A stretch of DNA of 19,812 bases from Methylorubrum extorquens (GCA_019695455.1 JAEUAC010000210.1:1-19812); one strand, 5' to 3'; shown: positions 6,465 to 14,147, counted from the first letter of the stretch. Made by a program: numbers and translations. The notes: generated by a model not told the origin, from the sequence alone.

Positions 6465-7535
6465 GGCCGTCGCCTTGTGCGCGTCGAACGTCAGGACGAC
6501 GCGCATGCCGGCATGGCCTTCGTCCTCGCGCTTGTCGGCGCCGAGCTTGGTGGCCAGCGCCTTCACGATCATGCGGCCGATGCCGCGCTGCCCGGGCGGG
6601 ACCGGCGGGGCGGCGGCCTTGGGACCGCCGACTCCGTCGTCCTCGACCGCGAGCAGGATGCGGCCGTCCGGCCCGGGGCGCAGCGTCACCCGGATGGGCC
6701 CGCTGCCGTCCGGGTAGGCGTGCTTCATGGCGTTCAGGATCAGCTCCGTCACGATCACGCCGACCGCGACCGCCCGGTCCGGATCGACCTCGCAGGGCTC
6801 GGCCGCGAGCGTGACGACCGTCCCGTCCTGGGCGGAGCCCGCGAGGTCGTCGACGAGCGACTTCAGATACTGGTCGAGCGCGACCGAGCCGACGTCGTCG
6901 GACGTGTAGAGCCGGCGATGGACCTGGGCGACCGCCATCACGCGCCGGTTCGCGGCCGCGAGCGCGGCCTTCACGTCCTCGTTCGGGCTCGCGGAGGATT
7001 GCAGGTGCAGGAGCGCCGCGATGATCTGCAGCGAGTTGCCGACGCGATGGTTGACCTCCCGGATGAGGAGGGCGCGCTCGGCGGCCAGCGCCTCGAAGCG
7101 GTCGCGCTGGGCGCGGAGCTCGTCGACCGCCTCGTCGCGCGCGCGGCGCAGCCGCACGGCCTGCATGGATTGCTCGATGGCGGCCGCGAGCAGCGGGATG
7201 AACTCGTCGCCGACGGTCTTCACGACGTAGTCGGACGCGCCGGCCTTCAGGGCCGCGACCGCGACGGAGCTCTCCTGCGTGCCCGTGACGTAGACCACCG
7301 GCGGCGGGTCCGGCAGCGCCCGGATGGCGGCCAGCGTCTCCAGGCCGTCCTGGCCCGGCATGTAATGGTCGAGCGCGACCACGTCGATGCCGCCCTCGGC
7401 CAGCCTGTCGAGCCCGGCCGCGCCGTTGGTCGCCGTCTCGACGCCGAAGCCGCGCCGCTCCAGCCCCTTCTGGACGAGCCGCGCGAGGCCGGGATCGTCG
7501 TCGATGTAGAGGACGCGTAACGGGCCGTCCGTCAT
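6462..7535 (-). CDS. Hybrid response regulator-histidine kinase (receiver + HisKA_2 + HATPase)
   Basis: This is a soluble 357-residue protein with an N-terminal receiver and a C-terminal HisKA_2-type kinase. The receiver has the acidic cluster Asp12-14, the phospho-acceptor Asp56 (in ALDHYMP), Thr84 and Lys106. A short linker (about 120-155, charged and coiled-coil-like) leads to REVNHRVGNSLQI at 159-171, with phospho-accepting His163. The ATPase domain has ELILNAMKHAYP (264-275, Asn268), EDDGVGG (298-304) and the glycine-rich GQRGIGR (315-321). No membrane segment or DNA-binding domain is seen. It starts at the ATG at 7535, overlapping the upstream regulator's stop as ATGA. It is the last gene of a three-gene signalling operon and could pass a phosphoryl group onward to an unlinked regulator. 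In this class PhyR-type partners are known, but none is present here. Confidence 0.93.
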   Translation of the reverse strand: MTDGPLRVLYIDDDPGLARLVQKGLERRGFGVETATNGAAGLDRLAEGGIDVVALDHYMPGQDGLETLAAIRALPDPPPVVYVTGTQESSVAVAALKAGASDYVVKTVGDEFIPLLAAAIEQSMQAVRLRRARDEAVDELRAQRDRFEALAAERALLIREVNHRVGNSLQIIAALLHLQSSASPNEDVKAALAAANRRVMAVAQVHRRLYTSDDVGSVALDQYLKSLVDDLAGSAQDGTVVTLAAEPCEVDPDRAVAVGVIVTELILNAMKHAYPDGSGPIRVTLRPGPDGRILLAVEDDGVGGPKAAAPPVPPGQRGIGRMIVKALATKLGADKREDEGHAGMRVVLTFDAHKATA

Positions 7536-7969
7536 GTGGCGTCGGGCACCTGGATGACGGCGAAGAACAGGCCGAGCTGGCGGATGGCGTTCGAGAAGCC
7601 CTCGTAGTTCACGGGCTTGGTGATGTAGACGTTGCAGCCGAGATCGTAGCAGCGCTGGATCTCGCGCTGGTCGTCGGTGGTCGTGAGGACCACCACGGGC
7701 GCCCGCTTCAGGTGCTCGTTCTCCTTGACGATCTTCAGGATGTCGACGCCCGTCATGTCGGGCAGGTTGAGATCGAGGAGGACGAGGAGCGGCTTGCCGG
7801 CCATGTCCCGCCCCGAGCCGTCCGGGCCGAGCAGGTGGGCGAGCGCGCTGGTGCCGTCGCGGAAGGCCACGATCTCGTTCGTGACGCCCGCGCGGCGGAT
7901 GTTCTTCTCGATCAGCCGGGCGTGCCCCTCGTCGTCCTCGACCATGATGATGGTGACGGGCGCCGTCAT
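7532..7969 (-). CDS. Single-domain response regulator (Rcp1-like receiver)
   Basis: This 145-residue stand-alone receiver domain has no output domain. Acidic residues Glu11, Asp12 and Asp13, the phospho-acceptor Asp66 (in LLDLNLPDMTG), Thr97/Thr98 and Lys118 (in ITKP) are all present. The insert after residue 47 (LGPDGSGRDMAGKP) and the C-terminal FFAVIQVP segment are typical of the Rcp1 group, which pairs with phytochrome-like kinases. It lies between a membrane kinase and a receiver-kinase and overlaps each by 4 nt (ATGA). The order suggests it shuttles phosphate between the two or acts as a phosphate sink. Confidence 0.95.
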   Translation of the reverse strand: MTAPVTIIMVEDDEGHARLIEKNIRRAGVTNEIVAFRDGTSALAHLLGPDGSGRDMAGKPLLVLLDLNLPDMTGVDILKIVKENEHLKRAPVVVLTTTDDQREIQRCYDLGCNVYITKPVNYEGFSNAIRQLGLFFAVIQVPDAT

Positions 7970-9849
7970 TCTGCTTCCCTCCTGGCCTCGGCCGACCACC
8001 GGCGAGGCAGGGTGACCGAGAAGACCGAACCCTCCCCGGGCTTCGACGTCAAGGCGATGGTGCCGCCGAGGCGGCGCACGAGGGCCCGCACGTGCGCGAG
8101 GCCGATGCCCTCGCCGGGCTTGTCCTGGGTGCCGGAGCGGCGGAACAGCTCGAACACGCGCTCCCAGTCCTTGCCGTCGATCCCGCGGCCGTTGTCGCGC
8201 ACCTCGTAGACGAGGTCCGCGCCCTCCTCGCGGCACGCGACCTCGATCCGGCCCGGCACGCCCGGACGGAGATACTTCACGGCGTTGTCGACGAGGTTCG
8301 AGAAGATCTGCTCGATGGCGAGCCGGTCGCTCGTGATCGGCTTCAGCGGGCCGGCCGCGACGGTCGCGCCCGCCGCCTCCGCCTGGTGGGCGACGCTGGC
8401 CCGGATGGTGCCGACGAGCGCGTCCATGTCGATGCGCTCCGGCCTGAAGTCGCGCCGCCCCTCGCGGGACAGCTTCAGGATGGCGGCGATCAGCCGGTCC
8501 ATCTTGCCGATGGAGGCCTTGATGAAGGCGATCGCCTCGTCGATGTCCTCGGCGAGCTGCTTGTCCTGCCGCTTGTCGGCCGCCGGCGCGGTCTCGCCCC
8601 GCAGCTGGTCGAGCCGCGCGAACGTGTCGGTGCGGAGCGCCTCGAGCTCGGTCGTGAAGCCCATGATGTTGACGAGCGGCGAGCGGAGGTCGTGGCTCAC
8701 GATGTAGGCGAAGCGCTGGACCTCCTCGTTCGCGTTCTGCAGCTCCGCCTCGCGCCGGAGCCGCATCTCGGAGGCGGCCGAGAGCTCGCGCCCGACCGCG
8801 TCCGCCTCGCGCAGCCCGGTCCGGAGCGGCGGCACGGCCTCGCCTTGGCCGAGCCTGACGGCCTGCCGGGCGAGCGCGCCGATCGGCGCCGTGATCCGCT
8901 TGCCGAAATAGAACCCGAGAAGGGTCGAGAGCCCGGCGATCACGGTCCCGATGGCGGCGAAGAGCGACAGCGAGGCCCAGAGCGGCGCCATCAGGTCGCC
9001 GCGCTCGATGCCGACCGCGGCGCGGAACCCCGTGAGGCGCGACCGGGCATAGGCTCCCAGGATCTGCCGTCCGTCGAGCGCCCGGCCCTCCCAGGTGCCG
9101 CTCAGGCCCGTGGCGGCGGCCTGCATGTCGGGCGGCGCCGCCCGGCCCACGAACTCCTGGGCCCGCACGGTGCGGCTCATGACGATCCCGGCCCGGTCCA
9201 CGATGGAGGCCGTGTAGCGGGACGGCACGTCGACCTCGCTCACGATCCGGCGGAGCCGGTCGGGCGACAGGCTGAAGCTCAGGATGTAGGTCGGCACGCC
9301 GTCCCGCTCGACGGGCACGGCGACGGCGTAGACGAACTCGCCGGAGACCTGGCCGCGGAACAGGTCGGTGACGAAGGGACGGCCCGCCGCGATCTCGGCG
9401 GGCCCGAACGGCACGTTGCTGGTCGGCAGCTCGGCGCCGGGCGCCACGCGGGCGTTGACCAGCTGGCGCCGGGTCGCGATGTCCGTCAGCACGGGGATGA
9501 TGCCCTGGCGGGACGCGAGCTCGCGCGCCTGCTGCTGGAAGGCCGGCAGGTCGCCGTTCCGCAGGTAGACGGAGAGCGACAGGACGTCGAGCGAGGCGAG
9601 CAGCCCCGTCGTGTCCCGGTCGACGGCGACCGCGATCGCCTCCGCGGTCTCGTGCGCCTCCCGCTCGAGCCGGCCCTGCTCGGTGGCGGCGATCCGGTAG
9701 AGCAGGAAGCCGACGAACGCGACGATCGGCACGACGAGCGCCAGCGTGAAGAAGGCGAGGTAGGCCCGGACGGACAGGCCCGGCCGCTCGGGCGGCGCCT
9801 CGCCGGGGGAGGCCGTCGGGGAGGGATCGGTCGCGGTCTGGTCGGTCAC
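7966..9849 (-). CDS. Membrane-bound sensor histidine kinase with periplasmic sensor domain
   Basis: This 627-residue sensor kinase has a short cytoplasmic head (1-28, Pro/Thr-rich), transmembrane helix 1 at about 31-52, a periplasmic region of about 235 residues that looks like a Cache-type sensor, and helix 2 at about 290-316. A HAMP-like linker (about 317-375) follows. The HisKA domain has AYIVSHDLRSPL with phospho-accepting His386. The second helix is separated by a Lys/Asp-rich insert (about 411-435). The ATPase domain has LVDNAVKY (Asn522), RDNGRGI (551-557) and GEGIGLAHVRAL (579-590). The start is the GTG at 9849 with only a weak ribosome site. It is the first gene of the kinase-receiver-receiver/kinase operon and ends in an ATGA overlap. 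The stimulus is unknown. Confidence 0.94.
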   Translation of the reverse strand: MTDQTATDPSPTASPGEAPPERPGLSVRAYLAFFTLALVVPIVAFVGFLLYRIAATEQGRLEREAHETAEAIAVAVDRDTTGLLASLDVLSLSVYLRNGDLPAFQQQARELASRQGIIPVLTDIATRRQLVNARVAPGAELPTSNVPFGPAEIAAGRPFVTDLFRGQVSGEFVYAVAVPVERDGVPTYILSFSLSPDRLRRIVSEVDVPSRYTASIVDRAGIVMSRTVRAQEFVGRAAPPDMQAAATGLSGTWEGRALDGRQILGAYARSRLTGFRAAVGIERGDLMAPLWASLSLFAAIGTVIAGLSTLLGFYFGKRITAPIGALARQAVRLGQGEAVPPLRTGLREADAVGRELSAASEMRLRREAELQNANEEVQRFAYIVSHDLRSPLVNIMGFTTELEALRTDTFARLDQLRGETAPAADKRQDKQLAEDIDEAIAFIKASIGKMDRLIAAILKLSREGRRDFRPERIDMDALVGTIRASVAHQAEAAGATVAAGPLKPITSDRLAIEQIFSNLVDNAVKYLRPGVPGRIEVACREEGADLVYEVRDNGRGIDGKDWERVFELFRRSGTQDKPGEGIGLAHVRALVRRLGGTIALTSKPGEGSVFSVTLPRRWSAEARREAE

Positions 9850-9897
9850 GGCTCGGCTCGACGATCGGGCCCGGCGGTATCCGGGCCGTGCCGGGCG

Positions 9898-9960
9898 GAA
9901 CTCGGGCGGAGCCCGGCAGGACCCGGGCGCAGCCCGGCTAGACCCGGGCGGAGCCCGGCA
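9898..9960. repeat. Three tandem 21-bp hairpin-forming repeats upstream of the sensor kinase
   Basis: Three adjacent 21-bp units (9898-9918, 9919-9939, 9940-9960) differ at only a few positions. The common core is CCCGGGCGGAGCCCGG. Each unit is itself an inverted repeat (CGGGC/GCCCG arms around 3 nt), so RNA from either strand would fold into up to three small hairpins. They sit in the 121-nt gap between the 92-residue unknown gene's stop and the sensor kinase start, about 50 nt before the kinase GTG. They may act as a terminator or attenuator, or bind a repressor. Confidence 0.7.
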
Positions 9961-9970
9961 GGGCCTGGGC

Positions 9971-10249
9971 TCACGCCGCCGCCAGGCGGCCCCAGGCGGG
10001 GTCCCAACGGCCGTGCGGATCCATGACGACGACCGGACGGCCGAGCTGGTTGGCCAGGTGGCAGGCGACGGCCACGGCCTGATGGGCGCTCAGCGAACCA
10101 TCCTCCCCGAGGGCGATGCCCGGCCCGGACGCGGAGCTGGGGCCGTGCACGGTGCCCGACGGCGCGGCGTCGGACCCGCCGAGCGCGAGCGTCACGGAGG
10201 CGGGGTCGGGCCGGTCGACCCGGTCGAACTGGTTCGCGGGGGTGGCCAC
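9971..10249 (-). CDS. Hypothetical protein, 92 residues
   Basis: I do not recognise this protein. It would start at the GTG at 10249, three bases after the stop of the upstream 64-residue gene, which supports translation of both as a pair. The first ~50 residues are low in hydrophobicity and Gly/Pro/Asp-rich. The C-terminal part (about 50-92) reads like a small folded unit with an amphipathic helix (LSAHQAVAVACHLANQLG), then a strand PVVVMDPHG and RWDPAWGRL. There is no signal peptide or membrane helix. In this GC-rich DNA, open frames of this size occur by chance, so the call rests on the tight spacing and the structured C-terminus. Confidence 0.55.
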   Translation of the reverse strand: MATPANQFDRVDRPDPASVTLALGGSDAAPSGTVHGPSSASGPGIALGEDGSLSAHQAVAVACHLANQLGRPVVVMDPHGRWDPAWGRLAAA

Positions 10250-10252
10250 GGG

Positions 10253-10447
10253 TCAGGCGGCCGACGTCAGCTCGGTCTCGGCGACGGCGCGCTCCTGCCC
10301 GTTCGCCGACTTGATGCGGTAATGGTAGTCGCCGTTCGGCGTGGCGGGGAGCTGGCGCACCACCTCGTAGACGCCGTCGCCCGAGCGGTCGAGGAAGCGT
10401 GTCTTCACCTTGACCCTCTGGCCGAGGGTGTAGCGATGTTCACTCAT
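10253..10447 (-). CDS. Small basic hypothetical protein, 64 residues
   Basis: This small soluble protein has an SH3-like or beta-rich appearance: YTLGQRVKVKTRF (6-18), GVYEVVRQLP (25-34), YHYRIKS (41-47), then ERAVAETEL. I believe it matches a family of short uncharacterised proteins common in Methylobacterium-like and related Hyphomicrobiales, but have no name for it. The ATG at 10447 has AGGAG 8 nt upstream, and a sigma70-like promoter lies about 120 nt upstream. The alternating hydrophobic/charged pattern and the good ribosome site make it a real gene. It is coupled to the 92-residue gene downstream (3-nt gap). Confidence 0.8.
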   Translation of the reverse strand: MSEHRYTLGQRVKVKTRFLDRSGDGVYEVVRQLPATPNGDYHYRIKSANGQERAVAETELTSAA

Positions 10448-10564
10448 GAACTGAACTCCTGCACGTAGGTGCCGGCGAGCCCGGGATGCGACCGGGATCG
10501 CGACGGCCGGAGGTCTGGCAAGGCGGGATCGACCGGGCCGGGAACCGGGCGGGCCGACGGCCAC

Positions 10565-10592
10565 ACTATAGGCGTAATGCCGAATCGGGCAA
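10565..10592 (-). promoter_or_regulatory. Sigma70-like promoter for the 64-residue gene
   Basis: Read on the minus strand, TTGCCC (10592-10587) and TATAGT (10570-10565) are separated by 16 bp. The -10 box matches 5 of 6 consensus bases and the -35 matches 4 of 6. The site lies about 120 nt upstream of the ATG at 10447, just past the end of the DUF423 gene, in an otherwise GC-saturated stretch where an AT-rich box stands out. Confidence 0.6.
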
Positions 10593-10610
10593 GCGTGGCC
10601 GGACGGACGG

Positions 10611-10982
10611 TCAAGTGCGGCGAGGCCACAGGGCCGAGGCGCCGACGAGCGCCCAGCCGGCGATGAGCAGCATGCCGCCGACCGGCGCCGCCATGGGCAG
10701 GACCGAGAGCCCGGCGAGCGCGCGCAGCGCGAGGTCGCCGCAGAACAGGAGCAGGCCGAGACCGAGGAGGAACCCCGCCAGCCGCAGCGGGCCCGGCGGG
10801 GCCGCGCCCGATCCGTCGAGGGCCGGGAGGGCCAGGAGGGCGGGCGCGTGGATCATGAGGAACCGCGCCGCGACGTCGAGCGAGCCCGGTCCGCTGACAT
10901 GGGCGGCCGCGGCCGCCAGCCCGACGCCGAGGCAGCCCGCGAGCCCGCCAGCGACGACGAAGGCCCGGTCGGCCAGCGTCAC
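10611..10982 (-). CDS. DUF423 family small membrane protein
   Basis: This 123-residue, four-helix membrane protein fits DUF423 (YgdD-like), a family of unknown function. Hydrophobic segments are at about 7-28, 44-56, 66-86 and 95-118. Family-like signatures are the AAAAAHV segment near 24-29, the FLMIHAPALLALPAL stretch (the position of the usual YHALALL) and PVGGMLLIAGWALV (100-113). The start is the GTG at 10982, which overlaps the engB stop as GTGA, making it the last gene of the rpmH operon. The length is normal. No obvious terminator hairpin follows. Confidence 0.82.
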   Translation of the reverse strand: MTLADRAFVVAGGLAGCLGVGLAAAAAHVSGPGSLDVAARFLMIHAPALLALPALDGSGAAPPGPLRLAGFLLGLGLLLFCGDLALRALAGLSVLPMAAPVGGMLLIAGWALVGASALWPRRT

Positions 10983-11638
10983 AGGGGCGCGCCGCGATCG
11001 GCCAGCAGGCGGGCGACCGCCGCCCGGAGCGCGGGCACGCCGTCGCCGGTCCGGCTCGAGGTCGGCTGGACGATCGGAAAGGCCGCGGCCCGGCGGGCGA
11101 TGGCGGCCTGCGTGGCGGCGAGCCGCTCGGCCAGCACGCCGTCCTTGAGCTCGTCGATCTTGGTCAGCACCACCTGGTAGGAGACGGCGTGCCGGTCGAG
11201 ATCCTCCAGCACGGCCGCGTCGTTCGGCTTGATGCCGTGACGGGAATCGATGAGCACGTAGACGCGGCCGAGCGCGGTCCGGCCGCGCAGGTAGGCGCTG
11301 ACCGTCTCCGTCCAGGCATCCACCTTGGACTTGGCCGCGGCCGCGAAGCCGTAGCCCGGCATGTCGACGATCCGGAGCCGGCCGCCGAGGTCGAAGAAGT
11401 TGAGCTCCTGCGTCCGCCCCGGCGTGTGGGACGTGCGGGCCAGGGTCTTGCGGCCCGTGAGCGCGTTCACGAGGCTGGACTTGCCGACGTTGGACCGCCC
11501 CGCGAAGGCGATCTCGAGCGGCCCCATGGGCGGCAGATTGTCGACCCGGGCGGCGGCCCAGATGAACTCGGCCTCGGCCGCGAACAGCTTCCGGCCCGCC
11601 TCCGCGAGCGCGGCCTCGTCGTCGTGCGGTTCGGTCAC
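10979..11638 (-). CDS. engB: Ribosome biogenesis GTP-binding protein EngB/YihA/YsxC
   Basis: This 219-residue TrmE-Era-EngA-EngB-Septation-like GTPase is needed for large ribosomal subunit assembly. All G motifs are seen: G1 GRSNVGKSS (47-55), G2 TSHTPGRT (69-76), G3 DMPGYG (92-97), G4 TKID (159-162) and G5 TSSRTG (193-198). TQELNFFDL (76-84) is the classical EngB switch segment. The GTG at 11638 was chosen because it overlaps the acetyltransferase stop as GTGA and gives the normal N-terminal length; an ATG farther upstream only adds Arg/Pro-rich shadow sequence. It is translationally coupled on both sides and co-transcribed with rpmH, rnpA and yidC, a fitting translation/biogenesis context. 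Confidence 0.97.
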   Translation of the reverse strand: MTEPHDDEAALAEAGRKLFAAEAEFIWAAARVDNLPPMGPLEIAFAGRSNVGKSSLVNALTGRKTLARTSHTPGRTQELNFFDLGGRLRIVDMPGYGFAAAAKSKVDAWTETVSAYLRGRTALGRVYVLIDSRHGIKPNDAAVLEDLDRHAVSYQVVLTKIDELKDGVLAERLAATQAAIARRAAAFPIVQPTSSRTGDGVPALRAAVARLLADRGAPL

Positions 11639-12309
11639 GCTGTCCCTCCCACGGCCGCGAGCGCGTCCACGTCCCGGCCCCGGACGAGGTCGACGTGGCG
11701 GGCGATGACGTCGGCCGGCCAGTCCCACCAGCGGATGGCGAGCAGCCGGGCGATCGTCGCGGCGTCGAACCGGTGCTTCACGACCCGGGCCGGATTCCCG
11801 ACGGCGACCCCGTAGGGCGGCACGTCGCGCGCCACCACGGCATGCGCCCCGACGATGGCGCCGTCGCCGACCCGCACGCCCGGCATGATCACGGCCTCGC
11901 GGCCGATCCAGACGTCGCTGCCGATCACGGTGTCGCCCTTGTGCGGCCCGAGCGGGCCCGCGGGCCCCTCGGCCTGAGGGCCCGGCCCGAAGCCGAACAT
12001 GGCGAACGGGAAGGTCGAGAGGCCGTCCATCGGATGGTTGGCGCCGTTCATGATGAATTGGACGCCCTGCGCGATGGCCGTGAACCGGCCGATGACCAGC
12101 CGGTCGCCGACGAACGGGAAATGGTAGCGCACGCAGCGGGCCAGGAAGTGCTCCGGCCCGCGCGAGTCGTCGTAGTAGGAATACTCGCCGACCTCGACCC
12201 GGGGATCGTCGACGATCGCCTTCAGGAAGGCCGTCCCCTTCCAGCCCGGGATGGGCCGGGCCGCCAGGGGATCGGGGAGGACGGGGCCGCCCTCCTGTCC
12301 GGCGCTCAC
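11635..12309 (-). CDS. CatB-related O-acetyltransferase (left-handed beta-helix, Vat/Xat type)
   Basis: This 224-residue hexapeptide acyltransferase is predicted to move an acetyl group from acetyl-CoA to a hydroxyl substrate. YSYYDDS (43-49), IGRFTAIAQGV (73-83) and NGANHPMDGLSTFPF (88-102) follow the xenobiotic-acetyltransferase pattern, with His92 as likely catalytic base. The hexapeptide repeats run from about 128 (VIGSDVWIG) to 175 (VGNPARVV), and WWDWP (194-198) ends the domain as in VatA/VatD-like enzymes. The start is the GTG at 12309, one base after the yidC stop, and the stop overlaps engB. Members include streptogramin and chloramphenicol acetyltransferases, but most chromosomal copies have unknown substrates, so resistance should not be assumed. 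Confidence 0.93.
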   Translation of the reverse strand: MSAGQEGGPVLPDPLAARPIPGWKGTAFLKAIVDDPRVEVGEYSYYDDSRGPEHFLARCVRYHFPFVGDRLVIGRFTAIAQGVQFIMNGANHPMDGLSTFPFAMFGFGPGPQAEGPAGPLGPHKGDTVIGSDVWIGREAVIMPGVRVGDGAIVGAHAVVARDVPPYGVAVGNPARVVKHRFDAATIARLLAIRWWDWPADVIARHVDLVRGRDVDALAAVGGTA

Positions 12310-12310
12310 G

Positions 12311-14137
12311 TCAGGCCGGCTGCTTCATGCCGAGCATGGACCGCAGGTTGTCCCACAGCTCAACCTTCACGCCGTTGCGCTTCATGATGATGCCCTGCTG
12401 CAGCACCGACAGCGAGTTGTTCCACGCCCAGTAGATCACGAGACCGGCCGGGAAGGACGCCAGCATGAACGTGAAGATCAGCGGCATGTAGGAGAACATG
12501 GCCTTCTGGACCGGGTCCGGCGGCTCCGGGTTCATCTTCATCTGCAGGAACATCGTGATGCCCATGATGATGGGCCACACGCCGATATGCAGGAATTGCG
12601 GGACGGCGAAGGGCAGCAGGCCGAACAGGTTGAACAGCGAGGTCGGGTCCGGCGCCGCGAGGTCGCGGATCCAGCCGAAGAACGGCGCGTGCCGCATCTC
12701 GATGGTGACGAACAGCACCTTGTAGAGCGCGAAGAAGACCGGGATCTGGATCAGCACGGGCCAGCAGCCCGCGACCGGGTTGATCTTCTGCGTCTTGTAG
12801 AGCTGCATCATCTCCTGTTGCTGCTTGGCGCGGTCGTCCTTGAAGCGCTCGCGGATGGCGGTCATCTCGGGCTGGATGGCCTTCATCTTGGCCATGGAGA
12901 CGTAGCTCCGGTTGGCCAGCGGCACGAAGAAGCCCTTCAGGATGAGCGTGACGAGCAGGATCGAGACGCCGAAGTTGCCGAACAGCTTGAAGAAGAAGTC
13001 CAGCGCTTTGAACATCGGCTTCGTGATGAAGTAGAACCAGCCCCAATCGATCAGGAGGTCGAACTTCTTGATGCCGAGCTCGCGCTCGTAGGCGTCGACC
13101 TGCGCGACCTCCTTGGCCCCCGCGAAGAGATGCTGGGTGGTGTCGACGGTGGCGCCCGGCGCGACGGACCGCGCGTCGGCCAGCACGTTCGCCTGGTAGA
13201 TGAAGCCGGAGCCTTCCTGGCGCGACGTGAACGAGCCCTGGTAGGGCGCCGCCTGATCGGGGATGACGGCCGCGGCCCAGTACTTGTCCGTAATGCCGAG
13301 GAAGCCGCCCGTGACGCCGTTCCAGACCTTGCCCTTGGTGGTCTGGCCGGGGATCACGGCCTCCTTGTCGAGCGAGTCGTACTTCCACTCCTGCAGGCCG
13401 GCGTCGCCGAGCACGCCGATCAGGCCCTCGTGGAGGACGTAGTAGCCCTGCGTCGGCGGCTTTCCGTGGCGGGAGACGAGGCCGTAGGGGTAGAGCGTGG
13501 CCGGCGCCGACCCGCGGTTTTCGACGCTGTCGCGCACGGTGAACATGAATTTGGGATCGACCGAGATCTGGCGCCGGAACACGAGGCCCTGGCCGTTGTC
13601 CCAGGTCAGCGTCACGGGCTTGTCGGCCGTCAGCGTCTCGGCATCGGCCGTCCAGAGCGTGTCCCCGGTCGGGGCGCCCGGGCCCACCCAGCCGAACTCG
13701 GCGTAGTAGGGCGTCGGGCTGCCGGACGGCGAGAGTAGCACGATGCGCGGCGAGCTGTCGTCGACCGTCTCGTGGTAGCCCTTCAGGGACACGTCGTCGA
13801 TGCGGCCGCCCCGGAGCGCGAGCGAGCCGGCGAGCGCGGGCGTGTCGATGCGGATGCGGGGCGAGCGGGCGAGCGCCGCCTCGCGGGTCTCGACCGCGGG
13901 CGCGCCGCCGGCGGACGGGACCGTGGAGGCGTTCGGCTGGGCCGGCTGGCCCTCGCGCGGCGAGGGCGTCGGCAGCGTGGGAGTCTGGCCGGAGCCGGTC
14001 GCCGTCTGGCTCGTCGCGGCCGGGGCGGCGGCCTTCTGCCGCTCCAGCGTCGGCATGCCGTAGAAGTAGTTCCAGCCGATCAGCACGGCCACCGACAGGA
14101 CGATGGCGATGATCAGGTTCTTGTTGTCGTCGCGCAT
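12311..14137 (-). CDS. yidC: Membrane protein insertase YidC
   Basis: YidC inserts and folds inner-membrane proteins, alone or with SecYEG. The 608-residue length and layout are those of Gram-negative YidC. An N-terminal membrane anchor (about 7-26, ending YFYGMPT) is followed by a Pro/Thr/Gln-rich linker (about 35-75) and a large periplasmic beta-sandwich domain up to about 360. The C-terminal insertase core has FGVSILLVTLILKG, PLANRSYVSMAKMKAIQPEM, the cytoplasmic hairpin IRERFKDDRAKQQQEMMQLY and INPVAGCWPVLIQIPVFFALY. Later segments include FMLASFPAGLVIYWAWNN. The conserved hydrophilic-groove Arg is likely that of ANRSY. The start is the ATG at 14137, 10 nt after rnpA. It is complete. Confidence 0.98.
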   Translation of the reverse strand: MRDDNKNLIIAIVLSVAVLIGWNYFYGMPTLERQKAAAPAATSQTATGSGQTPTLPTPSPREGQPAQPNASTVPSAGGAPAVETREAALARSPRIRIDTPALAGSLALRGGRIDDVSLKGYHETVDDSSPRIVLLSPSGSPTPYYAEFGWVGPGAPTGDTLWTADAETLTADKPVTLTWDNGQGLVFRRQISVDPKFMFTVRDSVENRGSAPATLYPYGLVSRHGKPPTQGYYVLHEGLIGVLGDAGLQEWKYDSLDKEAVIPGQTTKGKVWNGVTGGFLGITDKYWAAAVIPDQAAPYQGSFTSRQEGSGFIYQANVLADARSVAPGATVDTTQHLFAGAKEVAQVDAYERELGIKKFDLLIDWGWFYFITKPMFKALDFFFKLFGNFGVSILLVTLILKGFFVPLANRSYVSMAKMKAIQPEMTAIRERFKDDRAKQQQEMMQLYKTQKINPVAGCWPVLIQIPVFFALYKVLFVTIEMRHAPFFGWIRDLAAPDPTSLFNLFGLLPFAVPQFLHIGVWPIIMGITMFLQMKMNPEPPDPVQKAMFSYMPLIFTFMLASFPAGLVIYWAWNNSLSVLQQGIIMKRNGVKVELWDNLRSMLGMKQPA

Positions 14138-14147
14138 GGGATCGGGA

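Noticed and set aside
9898..9960. Tandem repeats considered as a small CRISPR array
   Set aside because: The units are directly adjacent with no spacers and are only 21 bp long, and no cas genes are nearby.
8092..10026. Long plus-strand open frame opposite the sensor kinase
   Set aside because: Its composition is repetitive (Arg/Gly/Asp/Leu), there is no recognisable domain, and it is fully antisense to a clear histidine kinase.
11635..12309. Calling the CatB-like protein an antibiotic resistance gene
   Set aside because: The fold and His92 fit the Vat/Xat class, but most chromosomal members have unknown substrates, and the housekeeping operon argues against a resistance role.
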